64,000 nt of DNA from Kocuria rosea subsp. polaris (GTDB lineage: Bacteria > Actinomycetota > Actinomycetes > Actinomycetales > Micrococcaceae), in NCBI RefSeq assembly GCF_001483755.1, contig NZ_LQBK01000040.1, positions 176,245 through 240,244 of the forward strand, given 5' to 3'. Positions within the stretch are counted from its first letter, which is position 1; every line of letters starts with the position of its first letter. Below the pieces are notes generated by a model. That model saw only the letters and a program-made list of their open reading frames with translations, ran no database searches and was not told the origin of the DNA. Below, one piece after another: positions 15,486 to 23,857 of this stretch. The position numbers and the translations under genes were made by a program.

Positions 15486-15497
15486 CGCGTTCCGGGG

Positions 15498-16784
15498 TCA
15501 CCGCGCGGCGTCCTGCCCGTGCCAGGTCTCGAGGTGGTGCGCGTGCGTCGGGAGGTAGGCGCCGGGCCGGTAGTGCGTGTCGTAGAACTCGGTGTCGAGG
15601 TGCACGGCCTGGACGTAGCCCGTGAGCACCATGGTCGTGAAGGTGTTCGGGAACCTGCCGCAGGTGTCGAGGACGTACTGGGCGACCTGGCCCAGGCAGT
15701 CGACGAACTCCTCGGAGTAGGGCGTGACGCCGCGCTTGACCGCCTCGGAGTCGGCCCAGGCTCCCGGGGTGCTGGGGTCGTAGGCGCCCTCCGGCCCGAA
15801 CTTGCGCGCCACGAAGATCTCCACCGCCTCGCGCATGTCCGACACGTACGGCGGGCACAGGCCCTCGAACCGGCCGTCGAGCCCGACAGGGTTGGGCAGG
15901 CCCCCTCGGGGGTCCTCCACGAAGCGGAAACCGAGCCCGGCGATCCCTCGCTCGCCGAACGCGCCCAGCACGCTCCACCGGTTGAGCCCGTTGAAGTACA
16001 GGCCCCCGAGCCCCATGGCCTGCAGCGTGAGCACGATGTTGTGGCCCATGAAGGCGAGCTCCGCGACGTTGGCCTCGTAGGCCATCTGCTGCAGCACCGT
16101 CAGCGGGACGCGCTTGTCCTCCTGGAGGAGGCCGCTGCGGATGAAGGGAGCCGGGTCACCGGCCGGGCGGCCGGCCACGTCGTCCACGAGCACGTTGCCG
16201 TTCGCCAGGGCCATGGCCATGAGGCCGAGCACCTGCTCACTGGCGTCGCCCACCGGCATGAACAGGGTCGAGCCGGGGGCGTTCGCCATCCAGGTGTTCG
16301 GCTCCAGCATGTGCGGCGGGGCCGCGGGGAGGTCGAGGCGGCGGTCCGACAGCTGCACCGTGTGGGCCCGGACCACGCCGGCCATGGCCTCCAGGGCCTC
16401 GTCGCGGGTTCCACCGGCCGGTCGCGGGTGGTCGGGGAGCAGGTCACGGGTGTTCGTGAGGTAGGTCCCCGAGTCGTCGGTGGTGAACAGCACCGGCGTC
16501 CCGATGCCCGCGGCGGTCGGCGCCGTGCGGCCCGTGAACCGCTGCGTGTAGTGGGCGTGCTCCTCGGGGCGGTCGGGGCCGAAGGGCACCCCGAAGGACC
16601 AGCCGGTGACCCCGGTCCCGGCGGCCACGAGGATCGCGCGCTCGCGCTCCGACAGGCCCAGCGGCTCGGACCCGGAACGGTGGGCGAGCGGACCGGACGG
16701 GATCTCCATGCCCAGCCCGAAACGTCGGGCACGGCGTCCGGCGAGGGCGTCGAGCAGCGGGAAGTCGGTCAGTCCGTCCGGCAT
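15498..16784 (-). CDS. uncharacterised protein, possibly nitroreductase-like
   Basis: 428 residues, not firmly recognised. It has no signal peptide and no membrane helix. The N-terminal part RRARRFGLGMEI followed by LSERERAILVAAGTG resembles the start of nitroreductase/SagB-like proteins. The stretch HNIVLTLQAMGLGGLYFNGLN near residue 265 resembles the helix of nitroreductases that precedes their GlyGly turn. The C-terminus is His/Tyr rich (YLPTHAHHLETWH). If so it would bind FMN and reduce an unknown substrate, but this is inference. A GGGAGG ribosome site lies six bases upstream of the ATG. It stands alone between the tRNA terminator and a divergent promoter region. Confidence 0.55.
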   Translation of the reverse strand: MPDGLTDFPLLDALAGRRARRFGLGMEIPSGPLAHRSGSEPLGLSERERAILVAAGTGVTGWSFGVPFGPDRPEEHAHYTQRFTGRTAPTAAGIGTPVLFTTDDSGTYLTNTRDLLPDHPRPAGGTRDEALEAMAGVVRAHTVQLSDRRLDLPAAPPHMLEPNTWMANAPGSTLFMPVGDASEQVLGLMAMALANGNVLVDDVAGRPAGDPAPFIRSGLLQEDKRVPLTVLQQMAYEANVAELAFMGHNIVLTLQAMGLGGLYFNGLNRWSVLGAFGERGIAGLGFRFVEDPRGGLPNPVGLDGRFEGLCPPYVSDMREAVEIFVARKFGPEGAYDPSTPGAWADSEAVKRGVTPYSEEFVDCLGQVAQYVLDTCGRFPNTFTTMVLTGYVQAVHLDTEFYDTHYRPGAYLPTHAHHLETWHGQDAAR

Positions 16785-16957
16785 GGGTGCCTCCCGCCCG
16801 GCGCACGGCGAGCGCGCCGTTCACCTCGACCGTACGCCTGGTCGTCCGGCCGGTCCAGGGCACCGCGGCGGCCGGACGGCACGTGCCCCGGAGGCCGCCG
16901 GAGCGGCCGCGCCGCGTCATCCGCCCGCACCCCTCGCACCCCCGCCCGGTGGCGTCC

Positions 16958-17003
16958 TAGGCTGGCGGTCAGAGCCGTCGACGGAGCCGCCGACGGAGCC
17001 GCC
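16958..17003 (+). promoter_or_regulatory. promoter and tandem repeat leader of the GerW-like gene
   Basis: A TAGGCT -10 box (16958-16963) would start RNA near 16970, giving a leader of about 60 bases. The leader contains two exact 12-base copies of GACGGAGCCGCC (16980-16991 and 16992-17003) joined to a CCGTCGACGG palindrome. Confidence 0.45.
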
Positions 17004-17028
17004 GGCGTCCGAGCCCAGGGGGAACACC

Positions 17029-17418
17029 ATGTCCGAGCAGCAGCACCGCGCCGTCCCCGCCTGGCGGGCCGGGACCACGGACCGCTCCGTCCTCGAGCAG
17101 GCCGTCGACGCCGTGACGGTGCGCCGGGTCTTCGGCGAGGCCTACGAGGTGGGCGGCAGCACGGTCGTCCCCGTCGCCCGCGTCCGGGGCTGGGGCGGCG
17201 GTGGCGGTGGCTCCGGCGAGGAGAAGGACAGCTCGGGCAGCGGCTCGGGGGTGGGCTACGGCGTGCGCGCCGAGCCCGCCGGGGTCTACGTGGTCCGGGG
17301 GGACGGCGTCACGTGGCGGCCCGCCGTCCACGCGGAGCGGATCGCCCTCACGCTGGGCCTGGCGCTGTGCGGCGCGATCACGGTGGTGGGCTGGGCCGCC
17401 GTCACCCGCCGCTCCTGA
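17029..17418 (+). CDS. GerW/YtfJ-family protein with C-terminal membrane helix
   Basis: 129 residues. The family pattern is clear: VRRVFGEAYEVGGSTVVPVARVRGW, a Gly-rich segment with a Ser/Gly run, then GVGYGVRAEPAGVYVVRGDGVTWRPA. One hydrophobic helix at the C-terminus (about 105-123) suggests it is anchored in the membrane. GerW was first described in Bacillus spores, but relatives are common in non-sporulating actinobacteria where the role is unknown, so this gene is not evidence of sporulation. The ATG is preceded by CAGGGGGAA. The next gene starts 12 bases downstream. Confidence 0.78.
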   Translation: MSEQQHRAVPAWRAGTTDRSVLEQAVDAVTVRRVFGEAYEVGGSTVVPVARVRGWGGGGGGSGEEKDSSGSGSGVGYGVRAEPAGVYVVRGDGVTWRPAVHAERIALTLGLALCGAITVVGWAAVTRRS

Positions 17419-17430
17419 GAGGATGGGGCC

Positions 17431-17841
17431 ATGTCGTTCCTGCTCCGTGTCCTCGTCAACGCGCTCGCCATCTGGGTGGCCGCCTGGATCCTGCCCGGGA
17501 TGGGCATCGCCGCGGACCCCTCCGTCGTCTCGGCCGTCGGGGGCGAGACCGCTGCGTCGGTCCTGGCCTACCTGTTCGTCGGCCTGGTCTTCGGCGTCGT
17601 GAACGCGGTCGTGCGGCCCGTGCTGAGCATCCTGTCCCTGCCGATCACGTGCCTGACGCTGGGGCTGTTCGCCATCGTGGTCAACGCGGCGATGCTGTGG
17701 CTGACGTCCTGGCTGAGCTCGTTCACGCCGCTGCGGCTCGAGCTCGACTCCTTCCTCTGGACGGCGGTGCTCGCCACCCTGATCATCGGGGTGGTCTCCC
17801 TCCTGATGGGCTGGCTCGTCCCCGAGCGCGAGAAGCGCTGA
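17431..17841 (+). CDS. phage-holin-family (4-TM) membrane protein
   Basis: 136 residues with four hydrophobic segments (about 5-25, 45-65, 75-100 and 108-128). It starts MSFLLRVLVNALAIWVAAWILPGM and contains GLVFGVVNAVVRPVLSILSLPIT, the signature of the actinobacterial holin superfamily IV/DUF360 proteins. Despite the name these are usually chromosomal proteins without a lysis role. The sequence GAGGATGGGGCC before the ATG looks like another leaderless start. It is convergent with the peptidase gene, 13 bases from it. Confidence 0.8.
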   Translation: MSFLLRVLVNALAIWVAAWILPGMGIAADPSVVSAVGGETAASVLAYLFVGLVFGVVNAVVRPVLSILSLPITCLTLGLFAIVVNAAMLWLTSWLSSFTPLRLELDSFLWTAVLATLIIGVVSLLMGWLVPEREKR

Positions 17842-17854
17842 CCCGCGCCGGGGC

Positions 17855-19972
17855 TCAGCCCCGGTGCAGCGCCGTCCACAGGAACTCGTGGGAGAGCGCG
17901 TGCAGGCGGGCCGCCTGCTTGTTGTCGCCCGCGCCCGCGTGCCCGCCGTCGGTGGCCTCGTAGAACCACACGTCCTCGTAGCCCATCCCGAGCATCCGCG
18001 CCGCCGCCTTGCGCGCCTGGACGGGCCCCACGCGGTCGTCGCTCGTGGCCGTCCAGAACAGGACGGGCGGGTAGTCCCGCCCCTCCTCCAGCAGGTGGTA
18101 CGGCGAGAAGGTGCGCACGGACTCCCACTGCTCGGGATCGTCCGGGTCGCCGTACTCCGCGATCCAGGAGTAGCCGGCCGAGAGCTTCGTGTACCGGCGC
18201 ATGTCCAGCAGGGGCACCCCGCAGGAGACCGCCCCGAACAGCTCGGGGTGCCCGGTGAGCATGTTCCCCACGAGCAGTCCGCCGTTGGAGCCGCCCGAGC
18301 ACGCGAGCGTCTCCCGCCTGCACACCCCGCGGGCCTGCAGGTCCGCCGCGACGGCCGCGAAGTCCTCGTACGCCCGGTGCCGGTTCCCCTGCAGGGCGGC
18401 ACGGTGCCACGCCGGGCCGTACTCCCCGCCGCCGCGGATGTTGGCGAGCACGTAGACGCCGGAGCGCCCGGCGTCGTCGGTGCGGGTCAGCCAGGACCGG
18501 CCGAGGGCCCCGGAGTAGGCGGGGGTCCGGGAGACCTCGAAGCCCCCGTAGCCGGAGAGCAGAGTCGGGTTGCCCCCGTCGAGGACCGGGTCCGAGGGGC
18601 CCACCTGGAAGTAGGGAACCCGGGTGCCGTCCGCGGAGACCGCGAAGTGCTGCTCGACCGAGAGCCCGGCCGCGTCGAAGAACGCCGGTGCGGTCCGCGC
18701 CGTGCGCGGCGGCGCCCCCGCCCCGCCGCCGGCCGGGAGGGTCCCGCGGGACACGGTGGTGGGGGTGAGGAAGCCCGTGGCCACGAGCCAGTAGTCGTTG
18801 CCCGCCTCCGGGTCCTCGTCGTCGACGGCGTAGGCGTCCACGCTGTGCAGCGCCGGCGCCCCGGGCAGCTCGGTCGAGGTCCACGGGCCCGGCTCGGCGA
18901 CCCGCACCACCGAGGAGACGTCCTGCAGCAGGCCGAGGATCAGCCGGTCGGCCGTCCAGGACCAGGACTGCAGGGAGGTGCGCTCGTCCGGGACGAAGAC
19001 GGCGGCCACGGACCGGTCCCCGGCCAGGAACGCCTCGAGCTCCGCCGCCAGCAGCGATCCGGCCGGGTGCACGGTCCCGTCCAGCTCGAGCTCCTCCTGC
19101 GGGCGCAGCAGCAGCCACTGCCGGTGCAGGTCCACCGTCACCGAGTCGGGGACGTCGACGTGCACGGGCCCGCCGTCCCGCAGCAGGTAGGTGCGGGAGG
19201 AGAAGAAGTCCACCACGTCCACGGCCACGTCCCGGACGAAGCCCGGGGTGTGGTCGCGCACGAGCACCGCCTGGACGTGGTCCTCGGCCACCTCGAACGC
19301 CTGCCGGGCCTCGGCCAGGTCCTGTCCGCGGCGCAGGACGCGGACCGTGCGGGGATAGGAGGACGTGGTCATCGACCCGGGGCCGAAGTCGGTGCCCACG
19401 TGCAGGGTGTCGGCGTCCACCCACGTCACGGAGGACTTCGCCGTGGGGACGTCGAAGCCGCCGGGCACGAACCGGCGCTCCTCGAGGTCGAACTCGCGCA
19501 CCCGCTTCGCGTCGCCGCCGTCGGGGGAGAGGCTCAGGAGCGCCCGCCGGTGCTGCCCGCCGGTGTACTGCGGGCGCAGCAGCCGGGCCCCGCCCCAGAC
19601 CCAGTCGACGCCCTCCTCGGCGGCCAGCGCGTCGACGTCGAGCAGGACCTCCCACCGGGTGTCCTCGCCGAGCCAGGACTCCCACGTGGTGCGGCGGAAG
19701 ACGCCGCGCGGGTGCTCGGCGTCGCGCCAGAAGTTGTAGTAGTGCGGCCCGTGCTTGGAGACCATGGGGATCCGCTCGGTCGAGTCCATGACCGCGAGCA
19801 CGTCGGCCTCGAGGCGCCGCAGCCGCGGGCTCTCGAGCGCCGCCAGGGTGCGCGCGTTCTGCTCCGCGACCCACTCCAGGGGCGCGGCCCCCGTGATCTC
19901 CTCGAGCCACAGGTTCTCGTCGTGCGGCTGCTCGGCGGTCGGGCGGGCGGCGGTCTGCGCGGTCTCGGTCAT
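17855..19972 (-). CDS. prolyl oligopeptidase family serine peptidase (S9)
   Basis: 705 residues, cytoplasmic by lack of a signal. An N-terminal seven-blade propeller (starting DENLWLEEITGAAPLEWV) precedes a C-terminal alpha/beta-hydrolase domain. The catalytic Ser lies in GGSNGGLLVGN (near 561), Asp in SDDRVGPVQARKAAARM (near 645) and His in DGGHAGAGDNK (near 676). YGDPDDPEQW and PVLFWTAT are also family-typical. It cleaves short proline-containing peptides. ATG 19972 was chosen over the in-frame ATG at 19981, because a TACGAT -10 box (19980-19985) sits exactly seven bases before it and would overlap the longer start. It is divergent from the FAD/NAD(P) gene, with only 64 bases between starts. 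Confidence 0.93.
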   Translation of the reverse strand: MTETAQTAARPTAEQPHDENLWLEEITGAAPLEWVAEQNARTLAALESPRLRRLEADVLAVMDSTERIPMVSKHGPHYYNFWRDAEHPRGVFRRTTWESWLGEDTRWEVLLDVDALAAEEGVDWVWGGARLLRPQYTGGQHRRALLSLSPDGGDAKRVREFDLEERRFVPGGFDVPTAKSSVTWVDADTLHVGTDFGPGSMTTSSYPRTVRVLRRGQDLAEARQAFEVAEDHVQAVLVRDHTPGFVRDVAVDVVDFFSSRTYLLRDGGPVHVDVPDSVTVDLHRQWLLLRPQEELELDGTVHPAGSLLAAELEAFLAGDRSVAAVFVPDERTSLQSWSWTADRLILGLLQDVSSVVRVAEPGPWTSTELPGAPALHSVDAYAVDDEDPEAGNDYWLVATGFLTPTTVSRGTLPAGGGAGAPPRTARTAPAFFDAAGLSVEQHFAVSADGTRVPYFQVGPSDPVLDGGNPTLLSGYGGFEVSRTPAYSGALGRSWLTRTDDAGRSGVYVLANIRGGGEYGPAWHRAALQGNRHRAYEDFAAVAADLQARGVCRRETLACSGGSNGGLLVGNMLTGHPELFGAVSCGVPLLDMRRYTKLSAGYSWIAEYGDPDDPEQWESVRTFSPYHLLEEGRDYPPVLFWTATSDDRVGPVQARKAAARMLGMGYEDVWFYEATDGGHAGAGDNKQAARLHALSHEFLWTALHRG

Positions 19973-19979
19973 GACCGCC

Positions 19980-19985
19980 ATCGTA
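19980..19985 (-). promoter_or_regulatory. -10 box TACGAT of the leaderless S9 peptidase transcript
   Basis: Minus-strand TACGAT, seven-base spacer, then ATG. It decides the start of the peptidase gene. Confidence 0.6.
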
Positions 19986-20023
19986 GGCGCAGGCCCGTGC
20001 CCGTGGCCCACCGCGCGGGTCGA

Positions 20024-20029
20024 TACCCT
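20024..20029 (+). promoter_or_regulatory. -10 box TACCCT of a leaderless promoter
   Basis: TACCCT is seven bases before the ATG at 20037. It forms a compact divergent pair with the box at 19980-19985. Confidence 0.55.
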
Positions 20030-20036
20030 GAGAGTC

Positions 20037-22001
20037 ATGAGCGCAACGGGCAGGGCAGGCAGCGAACGGCGGGTCACGGTGATCGGGGCGGGCCCCCGCG
20101 GGCTGTCGGTGGTGGAGCGGCTCGCGGCGCGCGCGGCGGCCTCGGGCACCCGGGTCCGCGTCGACGTCGTGGACCCCTTCCCGCCCGGCCCGGGGCACGT
20201 GTGGCGGACGAACCAGTCCCCGCTGTACCTCATGAACACGCCCTCGGTGTACCCCACGGTGATCGCCGACGACGGCGTGCTGCCCGTGGACCCGCTCGAG
20301 CCGCTGCGGAACATGAGCTTCGAGCACTGGCGCCTCGCCGCCGTGTCCGGGGAGATCGCCGTGGACCCCGACGACGCCGCGCACCTCACCCGGATGACGC
20401 CGCAGTCCTACCCCTCCCGGCGGATGTACGGCGTCTACCTCGCCTGGATCTTCCGCGCCCTGCAGGACGCGCTCCCGGGCCCGGTCCAGCTGACCGTGCA
20501 CCGGGCGGAGGCCGTGGGCGTGCACGTGCGCGAGCACGCGCGGCACCGCTACGACGTGGAGATCAGCGGCGGGCAGAACCTGCCGGCCGACGCCGTGGTG
20601 CTCGCCCTCGGCCACCTCGACGCCGATCTGCGCCCGGACCAGCAGGAGCTGGTGGACGGCGCCGCGGAGTTCGGACTGACCTACTGGCCGCCGGCCGTGC
20701 CCGCCGACGTGCACTGGGACGACCTGCCGGCCGGGGAGACGGTCCTGGTGCGCGGGATGGGGCTGAACTTCTGCGACGTCCTGGCCCAGGTGACCGAGGG
20801 CCGCGGCGGGATCTACACCCAGGAGGGGGAGCGCTACGTCTACCACCCGTCCGGGCGGGAGCCCGTGATCGTGGCCGGCTCCCGGCGCGGCGCCCCGTAC
20901 CGCTCCAAGGCGGTGCTCGAGGGCTACTACGCGTCCTCCCTGGTCACCCGGTTCTTCACGCTCGATGCCGTGCGGGCGCTCGCGGCGCGCACGGAGGGAC
21001 CGCTGTCCTTCGAGACGGACCTCTATCCGCTGATCCGCAAGGACGCCCAGTGGAACTACTACACCGTCCTGGCGCGGACCGCCCCGGACGCCTTCGAGAC
21101 CGACCCGCGGCAGTTCCTGGCGCGCTTCGACGCCGTGCTCGGCACCGGGGACGACCACCCCGAGGGGCCGTGGACGTCCCGGGCCGAACGGCTCATCGCG
21201 TCCGCCGTGGTCCCGGGCCGGCAGCTCAACGCCATCCGGCTCGCCCGCCCCTTCGAGGGGCTCAGCTTCGCCTCCCACGACGAGTACGCGGCGGCCGTGG
21301 TGCACCACCTGGACCGGGACGTGCACGGTGCCCTGGCCGGTGAGGACGACCCGCTGCAGATGGCGGTCGCCTCCCTCAACGCCGCCCGGACCGTGCTCAA
21401 GGCCGTGCTCGCGGACATCGGGATCGGCGACGCCTCCTGGACCGACGAGCTGCGACGCGCGTTCGAGCCGTTCGTGGAGGGCCTCGCCTCCGGGCCGCCG
21501 GTGCTGCGGACCCAGCAGCTGGCGGCGCTGGCGCGGGCCGGCGTGGTGCGCTTCCTCGGCCCGGACCCGCAGTTCCGGGTGGACGAGGAGGAGGGCCGGT
21601 TCGTGGCGAGCTCCCCCTGGGTCAAGGACGAGCCCTTCCGCGCCGAGCACCTCGTGGAGGCCATGTCCCCGCCCAACGACGTGCGGCGCAACATCTCCCC
21701 GCTGCTGTCCGCGATGCACCGGGAGGGCCTGGTGCGGGTCCGGGCGATGGAGACCCGGGACGGCGTGGCGACCGTGCCCGGCACCGGGCTGGACGTCACC
21801 CGACCTCCGCACCGGGCCGTGCGCGTCGACGGCGGCGTGGAGCCCGGCGTGCTGGTGCTGGGCCTGCAGCTCTCGGCCGTCCAGTGGGGCGTGTCGATCG
21901 CCGCGGAGGCCGGCGCGTCCGCGGAGCTGGGCGCCCGGACCCTGGCGGACGCCGACCGCATCGCCGAGGCGGTGCTGGACGCGCACCCCGCCGCGGCCTG
22001 A
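20037..22001 (+). CDS. FAD/NAD(P)-binding protein (NAD_binding_9 family)
   Basis: 654 residues. The N-terminus RRVTVIGAGPRGLSVVERLAAR is a dinucleotide-binding fold (GxGxxG). VDPFPPGPGHVWRTNQSPLYLMN and the later VLALGHLDADL and VLVRGMGLNFCDVL are typical of the large COG4529-type proteins that bind FAD and a pyridine nucleotide. The reaction is unknown; relatives sit near siderophore or amino-acid modification genes, but no such neighbour is present here. The leaderless -10 box at 20024 fixes the start. The gene is followed by a strong hairpin and a convergent tRNA. Confidence 0.8.
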   Translation: MSATGRAGSERRVTVIGAGPRGLSVVERLAARAAASGTRVRVDVVDPFPPGPGHVWRTNQSPLYLMNTPSVYPTVIADDGVLPVDPLEPLRNMSFEHWRLAAVSGEIAVDPDDAAHLTRMTPQSYPSRRMYGVYLAWIFRALQDALPGPVQLTVHRAEAVGVHVREHARHRYDVEISGGQNLPADAVVLALGHLDADLRPDQQELVDGAAEFGLTYWPPAVPADVHWDDLPAGETVLVRGMGLNFCDVLAQVTEGRGGIYTQEGERYVYHPSGREPVIVAGSRRGAPYRSKAVLEGYYASSLVTRFFTLDAVRALAARTEGPLSFETDLYPLIRKDAQWNYYTVLARTAPDAFETDPRQFLARFDAVLGTGDDHPEGPWTSRAERLIASAVVPGRQLNAIRLARPFEGLSFASHDEYAAAVVHHLDRDVHGALAGEDDPLQMAVASLNAARTVLKAVLADIGIGDASWTDELRRAFEPFVEGLASGPPVLRTQQLAALARAGVVRFLGPDPQFRVDEEEGRFVASSPWVKDEPFRAEHLVEAMSPPNDVRRNISPLLSAMHREGLVRVRAMETRDGVATVPGTGLDVTRPPHRAVRVDGGVEPGVLVLGLQLSAVQWGVSIAAEAGASAELGARTLADADRIAEAVLDAHPAAA

Positions 22002-22027
22002 TCGGCGGTCCCGGGCCGGGACGCGCG

Positions 22028-22060
22028 GAGGCCCCCGCCGGCGGGTGCGGCGGGGGCCTC
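22028..22060. terminator. bidirectional terminator hairpin
   Basis: GAGGCCCCCGCC (22028-22039) and its exact complement (22049-22060) lie between the FAD/NAD(P) gene and the convergent tRNA-Ser gene. Confidence 0.75.
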
Positions 22061-22068
22061 GTGCGGGG

Positions 22069-22156
22069 CGGAAGGTAAGGGATTTGAACCCTTGGTACGG
22101 GGTCACCGCACACCGGTTTTCAAGACCGGCTCCTTAGGCCGCTCGGACAACCTTCC
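22069..22156 (-). tRNA. tRNA-Ser (TGA)
   Basis: 88-base class II tRNA on the minus strand. The acceptor stem is GGAAGGT/ACCTTCC with discriminator G. The anticodon loop is CTTGAAA (anticodon TGA) with a CCGGT/ACCGG stem, a long variable arm and a GGTTCAAATC T loop. CCA is not encoded. It reads TCA and related TCN codons. Confidence 0.95.
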
Positions 22157-22239
22157 CCGTGCCCGGCCGGCCCCGGACGGGGGCGGCGGAGCGCGCAGCC
22201 CATTCTTCCACGGCGCCCGGAACGCCGCCAAAGCCCGGG

Positions 22240-22245
22240 TAGGGT
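22240..22245 (+). promoter_or_regulatory. -10 box TAGGGT of leaderless phr
   Basis: TAGGGT with a six-base spacer before GTG 22252. Confidence 0.55.
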
Positions 22246-22251
22246 GAGCGC

Positions 22252-23688
22252 GTGGACGCACCCGAGAGCCCCGCCCGCGGGACGACGACGATCGTGTGGT
22301 TCCGGGACGATCTGCGCGTCACGGACCACCCCGCCCTCGACGCCGCGTGCCGGCGGGGCTCGGTCCTGGCCCTCTACGTCCTGGACGAGGCCTCCGAGGG
22401 GGTCCGGCCCCTCGGCGCGGCCGCGAGGTGGTGGCTGGACGGGTCGCTGCGGTCCCTGCGGGAGTCCCTCCGCGAGCTGGGCATCCCCCTCGTGCTGCGC
22501 CGCGGCCCGGCGGAGCACGTGCTCCCCGAGGTCCTCGGGCGCACGGGAGCCGGCGGGATCACCTGGAACCGCCGCTACGGCGGGCCCGAGCTCGCCGTGG
22601 ACGCCGGGGTCAAGCAGTGGTGCGCCGAGCACGGGGTGGAGGCGCACTCGTTCCAGGCCGCGCTGCTGCACGAGCCGTGGACCCTGCGCACCGGGGCCGG
22701 GGGCCCGTACAAGGTGTTCACCCCGTTCTGGAAGGCCCTCCGGACCCTGGAGATCCGGCAGCCCCTGCCCGCCCCCGGCGCGGGCCGGGGCGCGGACGCG
22801 GAGGCCGTGTCCGCCGCCGGCCCCGAGGACCAGGACGACTGGGGCCTGCAGCCGTCCCCCGAGCGCGCGGCCGGCCTGGACGCGGCGTGGACCCCCGGGG
22901 AGGCCACCGCGTGGGAGCGGCTGGACGACTTCCTGGACCGTGTCGAGGACTACGCCGAGGGCCACGACCGGCCTGACCGGGACGGCACGAGCCGGCTCTC
23001 CCCGCACCTGCGGTGGGGCGAGATCAGCCCCTTCGCGGTGTGGGACGCGGCCGTCCGGCACCGCGCCGAGCAGGGGAGCAGCCCGGGACTGGAGCGGTTC
23101 CTGGCCGAGCTGGGCTGGCGGGAGTTCAACTGGCACCTGCTCCACCAGGTGCCGGACCTGCACGTGCGCCACGTCCGCCCGGCCTTCGACGCGTTCCCGT
23201 GGCGGGACCCGGCGGAGGCCGCCGCCGACGTCCGCGCCTGGCAGGAGGGACGCACCGGCTTCCCGCTCGTGGACGCGGGCATGCGGCAGCTGCGGGCCAC
23301 GGGCTGGATGCACAACCGGGTCCGGATGGTCGCCGGATCCCTGCTCACCAAGAACCTGCTGGTCGACTGGCGGGCCGGGGAGCAGTGGTTCTGGGAGACG
23401 CTCGTGGACGCCGAGCCCGCGTGCGGGCCGGGGAACTGGCAGTGGGTCGCCGGCTCCGGCGCGGACGCGAGCCCGTTCTTCCGCATCTTCAACCCGCTGA
23501 CCCAGGGCCGGAAGTTCGACCCCGAGGCCCGCTACATCCGCCGCTGGGTCCCCGAGCTGGCCGGCGACGAGGGCGTGGACCCGCACGAGCCCGGCCTGCT
23601 CGGCCCCTCGGTCGGTTACCCCGCGCCGGTCGTGGACCTGCCGGCCAGCCGCGGCCGGGCCCTGGACGCCTACGCCTCGATCCGCTGA
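22252..23688 (+). CDS. phr: deoxyribodipyrimidine photolyase
   Basis: 478 residues. Light-driven repair of cyclobutane pyrimidine dimers. The N-terminal antenna-binding domain begins TIVWFRDDLRVTDHPALDAAC. The C-terminal FAD domain has SRLSPHLRWGEISP, FLAELGWREFNWHLL, TGFPLVDAGMRQLRATGWMHNR and the strongly conserved NPLTQGRKFDPEARYIRRWVPEL near residue 420. TWNRRYGG and the AALLHEPW segment also match class I CPD photolyases. The GTG start is set by the leaderless -10 box. The last codons lie in the first copy of a degenerate 17-base tandem repeat. Confidence 0.95.
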   Translation: MDAPESPARGTTTIVWFRDDLRVTDHPALDAACRRGSVLALYVLDEASEGVRPLGAAARWWLDGSLRSLRESLRELGIPLVLRRGPAEHVLPEVLGRTGAGGITWNRRYGGPELAVDAGVKQWCAEHGVEAHSFQAALLHEPWTLRTGAGGPYKVFTPFWKALRTLEIRQPLPAPGAGRGADAEAVSAAGPEDQDDWGLQPSPERAAGLDAAWTPGEATAWERLDDFLDRVEDYAEGHDRPDRDGTSRLSPHLRWGEISPFAVWDAAVRHRAEQGSSPGLERFLAELGWREFNWHLLHQVPDLHVRHVRPAFDAFPWRDPAEAAADVRAWQEGRTGFPLVDAGMRQLRATGWMHNRVRMVAGSLLTKNLLVDWRAGEQWFWETLVDAEPACGPGNWQWVAGSGADASPFFRIFNPLTQGRKFDPEARYIRRWVPELAGDEGVDPHEPGLLGPSVGYPAPVVDLPASRGRALDAYASIR

Positions 23689-23778
23689 GCACCTCGGTCC
23701 GCTGAGCACCGGGGGCCGCCGAGGACTTTGATCGGCTGAGCACCTGGATCCGCCGAGCGCCGCGGGCCGCTGTTCGCC
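23677..23778 (+). repeat. six degenerate tandem copies of a 17-base unit at the phr 3' end
   Basis: Units start at 23677, 23694, 23711 (16 bases), 23727 (18 bases), 23745 and 23762. The first two read TCGATCCGCTGAGCACC and TCGGTCCGCTGAGCACC, and later copies keep the pattern G-CCGC-GAGC-CC with substitutions. The first copy contains the last codons and stop of phr, so the array grew from the gene end. No protein fits; it may be a slipped-strand expansion or a set of binding sites. Confidence 0.7.
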
Positions 23779-23857
23779 ACGGGCCGACGCCGGGTGACCG
23801 GACCCCGCCCCGGGACACAATGGGAGCGCACGTCGACCCCGACCGGAAGGCCCCACC

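Noticed and set aside
17029..17418. Evidence that the organism forms spores
   Set aside because: GerW-like proteins are frequent in non-sporulating actinobacteria and no other spore gene is present.
17431..17841. Prophage remnant because of a holin-family protein
   Set aside because: The family is common on chromosomes; no integrase, structural gene or attachment site is nearby.
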